64,000 nt of DNA from NCBI GenBank assembly GCA_947090765.1, contig OX352322.1, positions 3,579,501-3,643,500 of the forward strand, read 5' to 3'. The position numbers were made by a program, and so were the translations under genes. The DNA comes from Pseudomonas sp. MM223 (lineage in GTDB: Bacteria; Pseudomonadota; Gammaproteobacteria; Pseudomonadales; Pseudomonadaceae). Below, one piece after another: positions 1-8,672 of the stretch (position 1 is its first letter; every line of letters begins with the position of its first letter). The notes under the pieces are model-generated. The model was not told the origin of the DNA, searched no databases, and saw nothing but the letters and a program-made list of their open reading frames with translations.

Positions 1-609
1 CCGCCGGGCACCGTCATCGGCCAAGGCGCGCCCTTGTCGACATTGCTGATGGCTATCACGCAGCGCGCCAGCAAGCCGGCCCATGCTCAGGTATTCAGCA
101 ACGAGCCGGCAGCCCAGCAGCCCCACCCCGAGCCTATAGCCTGGATGGTTGGTACTGCCTTCTGGTGGACCAAAGAAGAGGCAGAGAGGGATGCGGCGGT
201 GACTGGGCTGCAGATTGTTGGGCTGGGGCCGATGACTGCCTCCATCCCTGCCGAGCAGAGCCAGGGCATTCCGGTGGGCGAAGTTGTGGCATTCGGCAAA
301 GCCCTGCATGAAATCGCTTGGGCAGCCGGGCGCATGCCGAAGCTCGGCGCCAAGCTATACACCCACGCCGATCCTGGCGAGGTTGAGCGCCTGCGCGCCA
401 CTCTTACCGAATGGAAAGATTCACTCAAATACTGGATGAAGCGCACGGCCGATCTAAATCAGCAACTGGCCGAGCGGGATGCGCTGCTGCGAGAACTGGC
501 GGAGGCCCCGCCAGCCGCTATGGAGTTCAGGTTACAGCAGAAAGTGCGCGCCGCCCTATCCGCCAGCGCAGAGCCGAGCGCTCAAGTTACGGCGGAGGTC
601 GAGCAATGA
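1..609 (+). CDS. Phage Ea22-like accessory protein (5' end probably outside window)
   Basis: The frame is open to the window edge, so the true start may lie upstream; the first candidate start inside the window is TTG at 34. The product resembles the Ea22-like/accessory proteins of Pseudomonas and lambdoid prophages: a short N-terminal part mentioning a GTAFWWTKEEAE stretch, then a charged coiled-coil-like C-terminal half (residues about 115-175, rich in E, R and L). Its stop overlaps the next start in an ATGA arrangement, as in tightly packed phage accessory operons. No enzymatic motif is visible and the function is unknown. Confidence 0.55.
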   Translation, partial: PPGTVIGQGAPLSTLLMAITQRASKPAHAQVFSNEPAAQQPHPEPIAWMVGTAFWWTKEEAERDAAVTGLQIVGLGPMTASIPAEQSQGIPVGEVVAFGKALHEIAWAAGRMPKLGAKLYTHADPGEVERLRATLTEWKDSLKYWMKRTADLNQQLAERDALLRELAEAPPAAMEFRLQQKVRAALSASAEPSAQVTAEVEQ

Positions 610-1055
610 GCAAATTCAAACCAATCCCAAAGGGCGAGCGCCCGAGGCTCTACCGGTATGGATGGGAGTCCGGCGCATATGGCGAGGTGTCCGTCTATTG
701 CCAGCGCTACGTGGCCTACGCCGAAACCGAGGTCTGCTTCTACATCATCGAAGATCGGCACGAACACCAGGTTGACTCCCCGCACAGCTGGGATCAGCAC
801 TGGGTGAAGAGATATCGCCGGCGCGTACTGAAGAGCCAAGAAGGCAAGCGCTATGCCTACATCGACCAGAAGCAGGCGCTGCGCTCGTATGTCAGACGCA
901 AGGAAGTCCACCTGAGCTTTGCCCAGGCCGCTGTCGAGCGCGCCAAAGCCGGGTTGCAGGCCGCAAAACAGGCCCTTGAAAGTGGGATCTTGGTCGACAG
1001 CTCAGACCACCTGCGCATGCCATGCGAGTTCTTCGAAGGCTGGGTCGAGATGTAG
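606..1055 (+). CDS. Hypothetical phage-island protein
   Basis: A 149-residue basic protein starting at an ATG that overlaps the stop of the preceding gene (ATGA), which is the reason for choosing this start over longer alternatives. It contains many Tyr/Trp/Arg residues (for example RYGWESGAYGEVSVYC) and a helical, Ala/Lys-rich stretch near residues 100-130. I recognise no domain. The position in a run of small overlapping co-directional genes upstream of an excisionase and integrase suggests a phage early or accessory gene. Confidence 0.5.
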   Translation: MSKFKPIPKGERPRLYRYGWESGAYGEVSVYCQRYVAYAETEVCFYIIEDRHEHQVDSPHSWDQHWVKRYRRRVLKSQEGKRYAYIDQKQALRSYVRRKEVHLSFAQAAVERAKAGLQAAKQALESGILVDSSDHLRMPCEFFEGWVEM

Positions 1056-1131
1056 CCGACCCAAGAGCACACTTGTACTCCTCACAGCTGCAACCCCTCT
1101 CCCCTCTATTCACTGCCGCGATATGGCGGAG

Positions 1132-1380
1132 TTACTGGCAGGAAACCGGAGCTCGGCGCTGCTGTTTCGTCCACATGGACTGATCTTTATACGAGCCCTT
1201 GAGCCATGTCTCGGTGACTTTATTGCAGTTCCCATTGATGTTCTCGATGTACGTCCTTGGATAGCCCTTGGGCTCGTCACCGATTCTCAACCAGTTTGGA
1301 TCGGTCGAGGTCACTTTCGAATCATGGGAACTGCAGGCGGATACGGCCGCGAGCGCCAGCATCAAAACAGCTTTTTTCAT
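1132..1380 (-). CDS. Small predicted lipoprotein
   Basis: An 82-residue protein on the strand opposite to its neighbours. It begins MKKAVLMLALAAVSACSS, a signal peptide ending in a lipobox (VSAC), so the mature protein should be lipid-anchored at Cys16. A purine-rich GGGG lies 5 nt upstream of the ATG. The mature part has two further Cys residues (positions about 52 and 81) that could form a disulfide. Single antisense lipoprotein genes inside prophage accessory clusters are often morons expressed in the lysogen; that role is an inference. A GC-rich hairpin at about 1394-1414 lies just upstream. Confidence 0.5.
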   Translation of the reverse strand: MKKAVLMLALAAVSACSSHDSKVTSTDPNWLRIGDEPKGYPRTYIENINGNCNKVTETWLKGSYKDQSMWTKQQRRAPVSCQ

Positions 1381-1478
1381 AGTTACCCCGGAAACCTCGG
1401 CAAGAGCGCCGAGGCTCTATCTTGCCACTTTCCCTAGCCACTGGCACCCAGACAAACCTGTCAGGAAAGGACAAAGCT

Positions 1479-1775
1479 ATGCCCAAAACTCAGTATCCCT
1501 TGGAAATCATAAGTGTCGGCAGCGACACCTACATCGCGATGAGCAAGGGTCACCACGACCTTGAAGCGTTCATGGCCGCAGCCGTGAAGGAATGCCCGGG
1601 ATGGTTCCTGGGCGGTCCTCAGCACAAATGGTGCAAGTCGGTGCCGGATCGCTCGGGCGAGTTCGCGCACCGATACGTGTTCGTCGAGGAAGGCACGCCA
1701 GGCGCATGGCCGGCGACCTACTGCTGGGAGTTCGGCGAAGACTACAAGCGCTACAACGCCGAGGTGCAGCCATGA
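1479..1775 (+). CDS. Hypothetical phage-island protein
   Basis: A 98-residue protein starting MPKTQYPLEI, with a good ribosome binding site (AGGAAAGGA) 7-15 nt upstream, which fixes the start at 1479. The composition is rich in aromatic residues and includes a WCKSVPDRSGEFAHRY stretch. It is the first gene of a new run of overlapping genes that continues to 2941. No family recognised. Confidence 0.5.
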   Translation: MPKTQYPLEIISVGSDTYIAMSKGHHDLEAFMAAAVKECPGWFLGGPQHKWCKSVPDRSGEFAHRYVFVEEGTPGAWPATYCWEFGEDYKRYNAEVQP

Positions 1776-2023
1776 CCCGCCTCGCCCTCTGCCTCCTGCT
1801 GCTGGCCACCGGCGCCAGCGCAACCGAGAACGTCATTGACGTGCAGCACGACAGCCAGCGCGGCGTCACCTGCTACCTGCTGAATGGGGTCGGCATCAGC
1901 TGCATCCCCGACAGCCAGCTGCAGGCCGGCAACCAGCGCCAGCTCTCCCCGCACGAAACCCAACCCGAACCTACACCCGCTCTGGCGCCTGGGCGCTGGA
2001 TTGATGAGAGGTATCAGCTGTGA
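1772..2023 (+). CDS. Small secreted hypothetical protein
   Basis: An 83-residue product starting MTRLALCLLLLATGASA, a classical cleavable signal peptide (cut expected after ASA near residue 17). The mature region contains two Cys residues and a proline-rich tail, suggesting a small periplasmic protein. The ATG overlaps the preceding stop (ATGA) and its own stop overlaps the following GTG start, so it is translationally coupled on both sides. Function unknown. Confidence 0.5.
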   Translation: MTRLALCLLLLATGASATENVIDVQHDSQRGVTCYLLNGVGISCIPDSQLQAGNQRQLSPHETQPEPTPALAPGRWIDERYQL

Positions 2024-2343
2024 GCAAAAAGAAAACTCACTTCACCATCGTGTCCAGCGCTGAGCTCGAGGAATTGCGCCGGGACCGTGAACGCTTGAAC
2101 GCCCTGGAGTCGTGCTGCTGGGATGTCCGCTTCGATAGCCACTCCAACGGCATGGACGGGGACTACAGCATTAGCATCGAGATCATCGGCCACTACGAGG
2201 GTAAGCCGCACGAGCGGGTCATGGGTGAGAACTACAACGAGAACCTGCGCGCCGCCATCGACCAGGCGCTCACCGCTGAGGCATACCCGCCAGAGCGCCC
2301 GGAGTACGACCAGTATGGCAATCCCGAGCGGAGGCGCGCATGA
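2020..2343 (+). CDS. Hypothetical phage-island protein
   Basis: A 107-residue protein with a GTG start in a GTGA overlap with the preceding stop. Residues 12-30 are charged and helical (SSAELEELRRDRERLNAL), a pattern common in small phage early proteins; the rest is acidic, with a DYSISIEIIGHYEG beta-strand-like stretch. It is coupled to the following ninX-like gene by a 4-nt overlap. No enzymatic signature seen. Confidence 0.5.
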   Translation: MSKKKTHFTIVSSAELEELRRDRERLNALESCCWDVRFDSHSNGMDGDYSISIEIIGHYEGKPHERVMGENYNENLRAAIDQALTAEAYPPERPEYDQYGNPERRRA

Positions 2344-2759
2344 CCGACCTGATCGAAGTGAGGGTATCCAACCTCTCCGGTGAGGCGCTTGGCTGGGCAG
2401 TCGGCAAAGCCGAAGGACTGGACGTATTCGTGGCCCCGCCGGAGTACGGCAATTCCTGGCGCGTGTTCGCCCGGTACCAGGGCCAGGCCATTGAGCACAC
2501 CAAGCGCTTCAACCCTTGGGAAGACTGGGCGGTCGGTGGTCCATTGATCGACAAGCACCATATTCAAACCAGCTTCAACGGTTGCGGGTTCAGTCGAAGC
2601 CCAACCGGAGAGTTTTGGTGCGCTTATGTGTGCAAGGCGACGGGCCAGGAAGTGCTTCCAAGTGGTGATGGCCCGAATGCCCTGACTGCTGCTTGCCGAG
2701 CAATAGCCCAGGCCAAGCTCGGGGATACCGTCCAGGTGCCGAAGGGGCTGTTGCCATGA
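2340..2759 (+). CDS. NinX-like phage protein (DUF2591)
   Basis: The 139-residue sequence has the arrangement of the NinX/DUF2591 family of phage nin-region proteins: an N-terminal V-S-N-L-S-G-E-A-L-G-W-A-V-G block, a central WEDWAVGGPLI segment where the record is being located, and a C-terminal TAACRAIAQAKLG block. The biochemical role of this family is unknown. It overlaps both neighbours by 4 nt. Assignment rests on remembered family layout rather than an alignment. Confidence 0.65.
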   Translation: MTDLIEVRVSNLSGEALGWAVGKAEGLDVFVAPPEYGNSWRVFARYQGQAIEHTKRFNPWEDWAVGGPLIDKHHIQTSFNGCGFSRSPTGEFWCAYVCKATGQEVLPSGDGPNALTAACRAIAQAKLGDTVQVPKGLLP

Positions 2760-2941
2760 TCGAGCAATTCAACCTCCACGAAATCGAAGCCGTGCTGAAA
2801 GGCTTCAAGCCCGTCGACCTCCACCCCGGTGAAACGATCGCCCAGTATTTGCATCGTGGCATCCAGCGCCTGGCAACCGAACGCGACAAGCTGCGACGGG
2901 ACCGCGACGGCCTGCTCGAGTCCGGCGCCCACCTGCTGTAA
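2756..2941 (+). CDS. Small helical phage-island protein
   Basis: A 61-residue protein starting at the ATG that overlaps the stop of the ninX-like gene. It is predicted to be almost entirely helical, with a charged C-terminal half (LATERDKLRRDRDGLLE). Similar short, highly charged proteins are common in Pseudomonas prophage accessory operons. No function can be assigned. Confidence 0.45.
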   Translation: MIEQFNLHEIEAVLKGFKPVDLHPGETIAQYLHRGIQRLATERDKLRRDRDGLLESGAHLL

Positions 2942-3060
2942 CCCCTGCCCCTACTACTCAAGCCCGCCAGCCAGGCGGAACCATATTGTCGAAGCCGACG
3001 AAATGGTTATCCTCAACCATCAAGAAAGCCTGCCGGGAACCGCGCGGGCGAGGACCACCT

Positions 3061-3981
3061 ATGTCTGAACGCAAAACGATGTGCATCTACCACGGCAACT
3101 GTGCTGACGGCTTCGGCGCCGCCTGGGTTGTTCGCAAGGCCCTGGGCGACCAGGTGGAGTTTGTGGCCGGCTTTTACGGCCAAGAGCCACCAGATGTTAC
3201 CGATAAAGACGTGATCATCGTCGACTTCAGCTACAAGTACGACGTGCTCGCGCGGATCAGTTGGAAAGCCCGAAGCATCATCGTCCTGGACCATCACAAA
3301 TCAGCGGCAGAGGATCTTGCGAAGTTCCCGCCTTTCCATGCCGGCATTCGGTTAGATGGCCGGCACGCCGACGGATCCACCGCTCTGGGCTGGGAAAGCG
3401 CGCACACCTTCATGTATTCGCAGAACTCACCGGCCATTGCCTGCTGCTTCGACATGAACCACAGCGGCGCCATTCTTGCCTGGGACCACTTCTTCCCCGG
3501 GCAAGAGCCGCCAATGCTGCTGCGCCACATCGAGGACCGCGACCTCTGGCTATTCCAGATGGACGGCACCCGCGAAATCCAGGCCAACCTGTTCAGTTAC
3601 CCCTACGACTTTGAAGTCTGGGACAAGCTCATGGCCGCCGATGTGGAAACCTTACGCTCGGACGGCGCAGCAATCGAGCGCAAGCACCACAAGGACATTG
3701 CCGAACTGGTCGCCGTGATGAAGCGCCGCCTGGTCATCGGTGGTCACGACGTACCGGCAGCCAGCCTTCCCTACACGCTCACCAGCGATGCGGGGCACCT
3801 AATGGCCCAGGGCGAGCCATTCGCCGCCTGCTACTGGGACACACCCGACGGTCGCGTTTTCAGCCTGCGCAGTACTGACGAAGGCCTCGATGTTTCGGAA
3901 ATCGCCAAGCAGTACGGCGGTGGCGGTCACCGCAACGCCTCCGGTTTCCGCGTGCCTTTCGGCCACGAACTGACCAAGTAA
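3061..3981 (+). CDS. DHH-family phosphoesterase (phage NrnA-like)
   Basis: A 306-residue protein of the DHH/DHHA1 phosphoesterase superfamily. Visible motifs: CIYHGNCADGFGAAW (first Asp-containing motif, residues about 9-23), VIIVDFSY (second), VLDHHKSA (the DHH motif, about 77-84) and a C-terminal GGGGHRNASGF, the substrate-binding motif of the DHHA1 domain. Relatives hydrolyse short oligonucleotides or 3'-phosphoadenosine phosphate. All expected metal-ligand Asp and His residues appear present, so it should be active. ATG at 3061 is preferred over upstream starts because it matches the family N-terminus. Phage-island copies probably act in nucleic-acid salvage or counter-defence, which is inference. 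Confidence 0.75.
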   Translation: MSERKTMCIYHGNCADGFGAAWVVRKALGDQVEFVAGFYGQEPPDVTDKDVIIVDFSYKYDVLARISWKARSIIVLDHHKSAAEDLAKFPPFHAGIRLDGRHADGSTALGWESAHTFMYSQNSPAIACCFDMNHSGAILAWDHFFPGQEPPMLLRHIEDRDLWLFQMDGTREIQANLFSYPYDFEVWDKLMAADVETLRSDGAAIERKHHKDIAELVAVMKRRLVIGGHDVPAASLPYTLTSDAGHLMAQGEPFAACYWDTPDGRVFSLRSTDEGLDVSEIAKQYGGGGHRNASGFRVPFGHELTK

Positions 3982-4034
3982 TTCCCATCTTCCATTCAAG
4001 GCCGGCGGCAATGGCTGCCGGTCGAGGGTCTCCT

Positions 4035-4514
4035 ATGTCCGCGATAAACCGTTTCCACGAAGTAGCCAACGATGCCCTGGTGCAGATCAGCGACCATCTG
4101 GTGCCAGGAGCCAAGCTCGCCCTGGCGATCTACGTACCAGGCGAACCTGAGCAAGACATCGTCCTGATGGGCCCTGGTGTCGCTGCTGATGAGGTCGTGA
4201 ACACCCTTCGCCGGCGTGCCGCCCTGAGCCTTGATGGCGACAACGCGTACAAGCGCGGGGTATGCGATGTAGCCGTAGGAGCAATGGCGGCTGGGAAACA
4301 GAACAATAACCAGCCTCCCGAGGGGCACTGGGGCCAGCGGTTTTGGGAAATCGGCCGTGCCGAGGGTGAGCTGCAGGAGGAGATTGTTTCGGCGCTCAAG
4401 AAGACAGTGGCCGACCTCTTCTACCAGATCGAAGCCAAACACGGGGCGAAAGCGGCAGCCGAGTACCCATCCATTGTCAAGGCAAAAGCGCTCATCGCGA
4501 AGCTTCAGGCCTGA
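4035..4514 (+). CDS. Hypothetical phage-island protein
   Basis: A 159-residue protein starting MSAINRFHEVANDALVQI. The N-terminal half is mixed alpha/beta; the C-terminal 70 residues are helical and charged (GELQEEIVSALKKTVADLF). It sits between the DHH phosphoesterase and the excisionase genes, all in the same direction with short gaps. No family recognised. Confidence 0.45.
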   Translation: MSAINRFHEVANDALVQISDHLVPGAKLALAIYVPGEPEQDIVLMGPGVAADEVVNTLRRRAALSLDGDNAYKRGVCDVAVGAMAAGKQNNNQPPEGHWGQRFWEIGRAEGELQEEIVSALKKTVADLFYQIEAKHGAKAAAEYPSIVKAKALIAKLQA

Positions 4515-4550
4515 CCACCAACCTGCCGCCACCGGCGGCGTGGAGACCCT

Positions 4551-4925
4551 ATGCACTCAAAAAGGAAAAAGCCGGGCGATGAAAATGCCGGGCAAGAACA
4601 AGCCGTTGCCCAGGAAATGGACAAGGTGACGGAAGAGAAGATGGCCGATCTGTTGGGCATTACGCTGCGCGCGCTTCAAACCAGGCGCCAGCGAGGAAAG
4701 ATCCCTGAGGGCGTCTGGAACAAAAACGGCCGCAACATCATGTACAGCAGATGGAGATACGAGGAATGGCTAGAAAGCCTGTGGGTCTGCCCCCTGGAAT
4801 TGAAATCCGAGGAGACTCGCTCCGAATCCGTTTCACTTGGAACGGTGAGCGTCGCGGGGAAACCGTCGCACATCCCCCGACAGCGCAGGGGATCAAAGCT
4901 GCCAGCCGTTTACGTGATCAAGTAG
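4551..4925 (+). CDS. Excisionase-family DNA-binding protein
   Basis: A 124-residue protein with a winged-helix excisionase layout: residues about 25-75 contain EEKMADLLGITLRALQTRR, then an IPEGVW turn, then a [12 protein letters not shown] helix. Such proteins bind att-site DNA and direct the adjacent tyrosine integrase towards excision. Its 3' end overlaps the integrase gene in another frame, a common int-xis arrangement in Pseudomonas islands. The C-terminal tail after residue 85 is low in structure. Confidence 0.7.
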   Translation: MHSKRKKPGDENAGQEQAVAQEMDKVTEEKMADLLGITLRALQTRRQRGKIPEGVWNKNGRNIMYSRWRYEEWLESLWVCPLELKSEETRSESVSLGTVSVAGKPSHIPRQRRGSKLPAVYVIK

Positions 4926-6160
4926 TCAACCTCATCCGACACAACTTGCTTGATGACGAGAAGTACGCCGAGCTCTTCCCGGGCTCAGAGGCGGCGCGGC
5001 AAGCTGCAGACGCCATGCCCAGTCTGGGCGCCTACACACAGATGTGGCTGGATAGTCGAGACATCGTTCAGGGTACCCGGGACAACTACAAGAGCGTCTT
5101 CAACATCTATTGGATGCCCTACCTCGGCTTACGCCGGATCGACATGATCACGCCTACCATGCTTCGCGGTGTTATCTCGCAGATCCAATGGACGTCGGTC
5201 GGGGTCAAGCGCAATGCCATCATCAAGCTGGCGAGCGTGTTCAAAACAGCGGTTTTCGACGGTTTGATCACCAAGAACCCTACCGCCTCGCTCGACAAGC
5301 CGAGGGTTGTCAAAAAAGTTGTGGACCCTTACACCAGGTCGGAGGCAGAGACGATTATCTCGCACCTCTACACGACGCTTCAGAAATACTGCCAGATCTA
5401 CGCTGCGTTCTTCGAGTTCTGCTTCTTCACCGGGGTCCGGCCTGGCGAAGCAATGGGCCTGAAGTGGGAGGATGTCGACCTAGATCAGCGATCAGCAACG
5501 ATTCGCCGGATCATCGTCAATCGGGCGCCTGAGGAGCGTACCAAGACCAAGTATCACCGGGTGGTGTTGCTCAACGAGCGCGCGCTGAACGCCATCAATC
5601 AGGCCCAGCGGATGGCGACACTTCGACGCATGGCATCCAAATCGGCCCACCCAGTAAGCCCTTTTGTGTTCCAACCGAGCAAAGGTGGGCTGTGGATCAA
5701 CGAGCCAAGTGTTACAATCCGCCACTTCAAATCAGCGCTCAAGGCGCTGAATATCCGTGAACGCCGTCAGTATGACACCCGCCACACCTACGCAACCATG
5801 TGCCTAATGTCTGGGATGAACCCTGCGTTCATAGCGAACCAGCTTGGCCACAGCGTTGAGATGTTGCTTTCTACCTACGCGAAATGGATCAGCTCCTCCT
5901 CGGACTGGAGGGGCTGGAGAAGCTGCCGCCCCGAGTCGAATTGGCCCAAAATTGGCCCAAAACTGACACGAAGGCCTAAATACACCTCTGGAACCCCCGC
6001 AGGACAAGCACTTGATCTCCACAGCAAACATCACCATGCAGTTCGGCTCCAAGCCGCTGTTCGAAAACGTTTCCGTAAAATTCAACAACGGCAACCGCTA
6101 CGGCCTGATCGGCGCCAACGGTTGCGGCAAGTCGACCTTCATGAAGATCCTCGGTGGTGA
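4766..6160 (+). CDS. Tyrosine site-specific integrase with abnormal C-terminus
   Basis: A phage-type tyrosine recombinase that would integrate and excise the island to its left. An N-terminal arm-binding domain starts [16 protein letters not shown], typical for this family, hence the ATG at 4766. The catalytic domain shows TGVRPGEAM (Arg), KTKYHR (Lys), DTRHTYAT (His/Arg), LGHS and the nucleophile Tyr in STYAKW. After this Tyr the frame continues past the expected end and runs 149 nt into the next gene, which is read in another frame. A competing frame from about 5884 would end at a TAA at 5977-5979. So either the gene has a small indel near 5910-5925 or its natural stop was lost at the island junction. 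Confidence 0.8.
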   Translation: MARKPVGLPPGIEIRGDSLRIRFTWNGERRGETVAHPPTAQGIKAASRLRDQVVNLIRHNLLDDEKYAELFPGSEAARQAADAMPSLGAYTQMWLDSRDIVQGTRDNYKSVFNIYWMPYLGLRRIDMITPTMLRGVISQIQWTSVGVKRNAIIKLASVFKTAVFDGLITKNPTASLDKPRVVKKVVDPYTRSEAETIISHLYTTLQKYCQIYAAFFEFCFFTGVRPGEAMGLKWEDVDLDQRSATIRRIIVNRAPEERTKTKYHRVVLLNERALNAINQAQRMATLRRMASKSAHPVSPFVFQPSKGGLWINEPSVTIRHFKSALKALNIRERRQYDTRHTYATMCLMSGMNPAFIANQLGHSVEMLLSTYAKWISSSSDWRGWRSCRPESNWPKIGPKLTRRPKYTSGTPAGQALDLHSKHHHAVRLQAAVRKRFRKIQQRQPLRPDRRQRLRQVDLHEDPRW

Positions 6161-7598
6161 CCTGGAGCCTTCCGGTGGCCAGGTCATGCTTGAGCCGAAC
6201 ACCCGCCTGGGCAAGCTGCGCCAGGACCAGTTCGCTTATGAAGAATTCACCGTGATCGACACCGTGATCATGGGCCACGGCCAGCTGTGGAAGGTCAAGG
6301 CCGAGCGCGACCGTATCTACTCGCTGCCGGAAATGACCGAGGAAGACGGCATGGCCGTCGCCGAACTGGAAACCGAGTTCGCCGAAATGGACGGCTACAC
6401 CGCCGAATCCCGCGCCGGTGAACTGCTGCTGGGCCTGGGTATCCCCCTGGAGCAACACTTCGGCCCCATGAGCGAAGTGGCACCAGGCTGGAAGCTGCGT
6501 GTGCTGCTGGCCCAGGCATTGTTCTCGGACCCGGACGTGCTGCTGCTCGACGAACCAACCAACCACCTGGATATCAACACCATCCGCTGGCTGGAAACGA
6601 TCCTCACGGCGCGTAACAGCACCATGATCATCATTTCCCACGACCGTCACTTCCTCAACAGCGTCTGCACCCACATGGCCGACCTGGACTACGGCGAGCT
6701 GCGCCTGTTCCCAGGCAACTATGACGAGTACATGACTGCGGCCACCCAGTCGCGCGAGCAGTTGCTGTCGGACAACGCCAAGAAAAAGGCCCAGATCGCC
6801 GAACTGCAGACCTTCGTCAGCCGCTTCTCGGCCAACGCCTCCAAGGCCAAGCAGGCGACTTCGCGTGCCAAGCAGATCGACAAGATCCAGCTGGCCGAGG
6901 TCAAACCTTCCAGCCGTGTCAGCCCGTTCATCCGTTTCGAGCAGACCAAAAAACTGCACCGTCAGGCGGTGGTGGTCGAGAAGATGGCCAAGGCCTTCGA
7001 CGACAAGGTGCTGTTCAAGAACTTCGACATTACCGTCGAAGCGGGCGAACGCGTAGCGATCATCGGCCCCAACGGTATTGGCAAGACTACCCTGCTGCGC
7101 ACCCTGGTCGGCGAAATGACCCCGGATGCAGGTTCGGTGAAATGGACCGACAGCGCCGAAGTAGGCTACTACGCCCAGGACCACGCTCACGACTTTGAAG
7201 ACGACCTGAGCCTGTTCGACTGGATGGGCCAGTGGACCTCCGGCGAACAGGTAATCCGCGGCACCCTGGGGCGCATGCTGTTCTCCAACGACGAGATCCT
7301 CAAGTCGGTGAAGGTGATTTCCGGTGGTGAGCAAGGCCGCATGCTGTTCGGCAAGCTGATCCTGCAAAAGCCGAACGTACTGGTAATGGACGAGCCGACC
7401 AACCACCTGGACATGGAATCGATCGAGGCGCTGAACCTGGCGCTGGAAAACTACCCGGGTACCCTGCTGTTCGTCAGCCACGACCGCGAGTTCGTGTCGT
7501 CGCTGGCCACACGCATCATCGAGCTGTCGCCCGATGGCGTGGTGGACTTCAGCGGCACCTACGACGATTACCTGCGTAGCCAGGGCGTGCTGGTCTGA
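6012..7598 (+). CDS. ABC-F family ATPase, YbiT-like
   Basis: A 528-residue protein with two ABC ATPase domains and no membrane segments, so it is an ABC-F ribosome-associated factor rather than a transporter. Walker A motifs are GANGCGKS (about 34-41) and GPNGIGKT (about 350); signature motifs include SGGEQGR, and both Walker B motifs read DEPTNHLD. The inter-domain linker (about 240-300) is Lys/Ala-rich, as in the P-site tRNA interaction motif. The N-terminus [18 protein letters not shown] matches YbiT, with TTG at 6012 as start behind AGGAC. The island integrase ends in its leader, so its native promoter may have been displaced. Confidence 0.88.
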   Translation: MISTANITMQFGSKPLFENVSVKFNNGNRYGLIGANGCGKSTFMKILGGDLEPSGGQVMLEPNTRLGKLRQDQFAYEEFTVIDTVIMGHGQLWKVKAERDRIYSLPEMTEEDGMAVAELETEFAEMDGYTAESRAGELLLGLGIPLEQHFGPMSEVAPGWKLRVLLAQALFSDPDVLLLDEPTNHLDINTIRWLETILTARNSTMIIISHDRHFLNSVCTHMADLDYGELRLFPGNYDEYMTAATQSREQLLSDNAKKKAQIAELQTFVSRFSANASKAKQATSRAKQIDKIQLAEVKPSSRVSPFIRFEQTKKLHRQAVVVEKMAKAFDDKVLFKNFDITVEAGERVAIIGPNGIGKTTLLRTLVGEMTPDAGSVKWTDSAEVGYYAQDHAHDFEDDLSLFDWMGQWTSGEQVIRGTLGRMLFSNDEILKSVKVISGGEQGRMLFGKLILQKPNVLVMDEPTNHLDMESIEALNLALENYPGTLLFVSHDREFVSSLATRIIELSPDGVVDFSGTYDDYLRSQGVLV

Positions 7599-7606
7599 TT
7601 GACGAA

Positions 7607-7633
7607 GGCCCGGCCAGTTACGCTGACCGGGCC
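7607..7633 (+). terminator. GC-rich hairpin after the ABC-F gene
   Basis: An 11-bp stem with one mismatch (GGCCCGGCCAG / CTGACCGGGCC) around a 5-nt loop, placed 9 nt after the ABC-F stop. No T-run follows, so it may be a weak or Rho-assisted terminator or simply a 3'-end stabiliser. Confidence 0.4.
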
Positions 7634-7739
7634 AGCCTGTTGGCGGGCAAAACCGCTCCCCAGGTACGGCGCAGCCATCAAAGCCAGTGCGGTATCCAGG
7701 GAAGCGGACTTGCCGGTGATAGAGCCCCGACAGTTCAGG

Positions 7740-8669
7740 TCACTCGCGCTGCCATACTGCCCCGGCAATGTCGACCCGCTTGGGCAGTACCTTGTTGTCA
7801 AAGAACAGGTCGGCGGTGCGCTGTTGCGCCGCCACGATCTGATCACTCACCGGCAACACCGGTGATGCTGGCCGGTGGCTGAAACTGCGCTGCACCACTG
7901 CTTCTGACAAACCCATGAACTGCGCCAGCAAGCGGATACTCCCGGCCTCGTCGCTGCGGGTAAGCGCCTCGGCGCGGCTGATTTCGTCCAGCAATTGGCC
8001 GACAAAGGCACCATGGGCTTCGACATAGGTGCGTGAACCCAGCATGAACGGCCCAATCAACCCCAACCCTTGGCCGTCCGCCAGCAGCCGCGCCTTGCCC
8101 TCCAGGTCGATAGCCGAGTAGAACGGGTCCCAGATTGCCCAGGCATCCACACTGCCCCGCTCGAATGCCGCCCGGGCATCAGCAGGTGCCAGGTACACCG
8201 GCTGAACATCGCGAATGCTCAGCCCGGCCTTGGCCAAGGCACGCAACAGCAGGTTGTGTGCACTGGAGCCCTTCTGCAAGGCAATGCGCTTGCCCTTGAG
8301 CTCAACCACCGCGCGGATCGGGCTGTCTTTCGCCACCAAAATCACTTCGGCCTGGGGCTTGGGCGGTTCGGCACCGATGTACAGCAGGTCGGCGCCGGCG
8401 GCCTGGGCGAAAATCGGCGGGATATCACCGGTTGAGCCAATATCGAGGCTGCCGATGTTCAACGCTTCAAGCATCTGCGGGCCGGCGGGGAACTCAATCC
8501 ATTGCACGCGGGTGTTGGCAAAGCGTTGCTCCAGCAGTTGATGCTGCTTGGCCAGCACCAGGCTGATCGAGCCTTTCTGGTAACCGATGCGCAAGGTAGC
8601 CGGGTCTGCGGCCTGGGCCGCGCCGGCCAGGGCCAGCAACAGCAGCGTGGCAAGGTGTAGCAAGCGCAT
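7740..8669 (-). CDS. SsuA-like sulfonate/organosulfur-binding periplasmic protein
   Basis: A 309-residue periplasmic binding protein of the SsuA/TauA class that would deliver an organosulfur ligand to an inner-membrane importer. It starts with a signal peptide (MRLLHLATLLLLALAGAAQA, cleavage after residue 20). Family features include RIGYQKGS near the mature N-terminus, GSLDIGSTGDIPP at about 75-87 and AIWDPFYS at about 180. It is the last gene of an operon with the aldo/keto reductase (3-nt gap) and the flavin monooxygenase. No cognate SsuBC genes are adjacent, so it probably uses a transporter encoded elsewhere. Confidence 0.8.
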   Translation of the reverse strand: MRLLHLATLLLLALAGAAQAADPATLRIGYQKGSISLVLAKQHQLLEQRFANTRVQWIEFPAGPQMLEALNIGSLDIGSTGDIPPIFAQAAGADLLYIGAEPPKPQAEVILVAKDSPIRAVVELKGKRIALQKGSSAHNLLLRALAKAGLSIRDVQPVYLAPADARAAFERGSVDAWAIWDPFYSAIDLEGKARLLADGQGLGLIGPFMLGSRTYVEAHGAFVGQLLDEISRAEALTRSDEAGSIRLLAQFMGLSEAVVQRSFSHRPASPVLPVSDQIVAAQQRTADLFFDNKVLPKRVDIAGAVWQRE

Positions 8670-8672
8670 GGG

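Noticed and set aside
5900..6011. tRNA gene as attachment site for the left island
   Set aside because: No cloverleaf or tRNA-like 3' end was found next to the integrase.
5976..7481. Long antisense frame of about 500 codons opposite the ABC-F gene
   Set aside because: It mirrors a high-GC conserved gene; composition (Gln/His/Val-rich) is that of a complementary-strand shadow and there is no RBS or family match.
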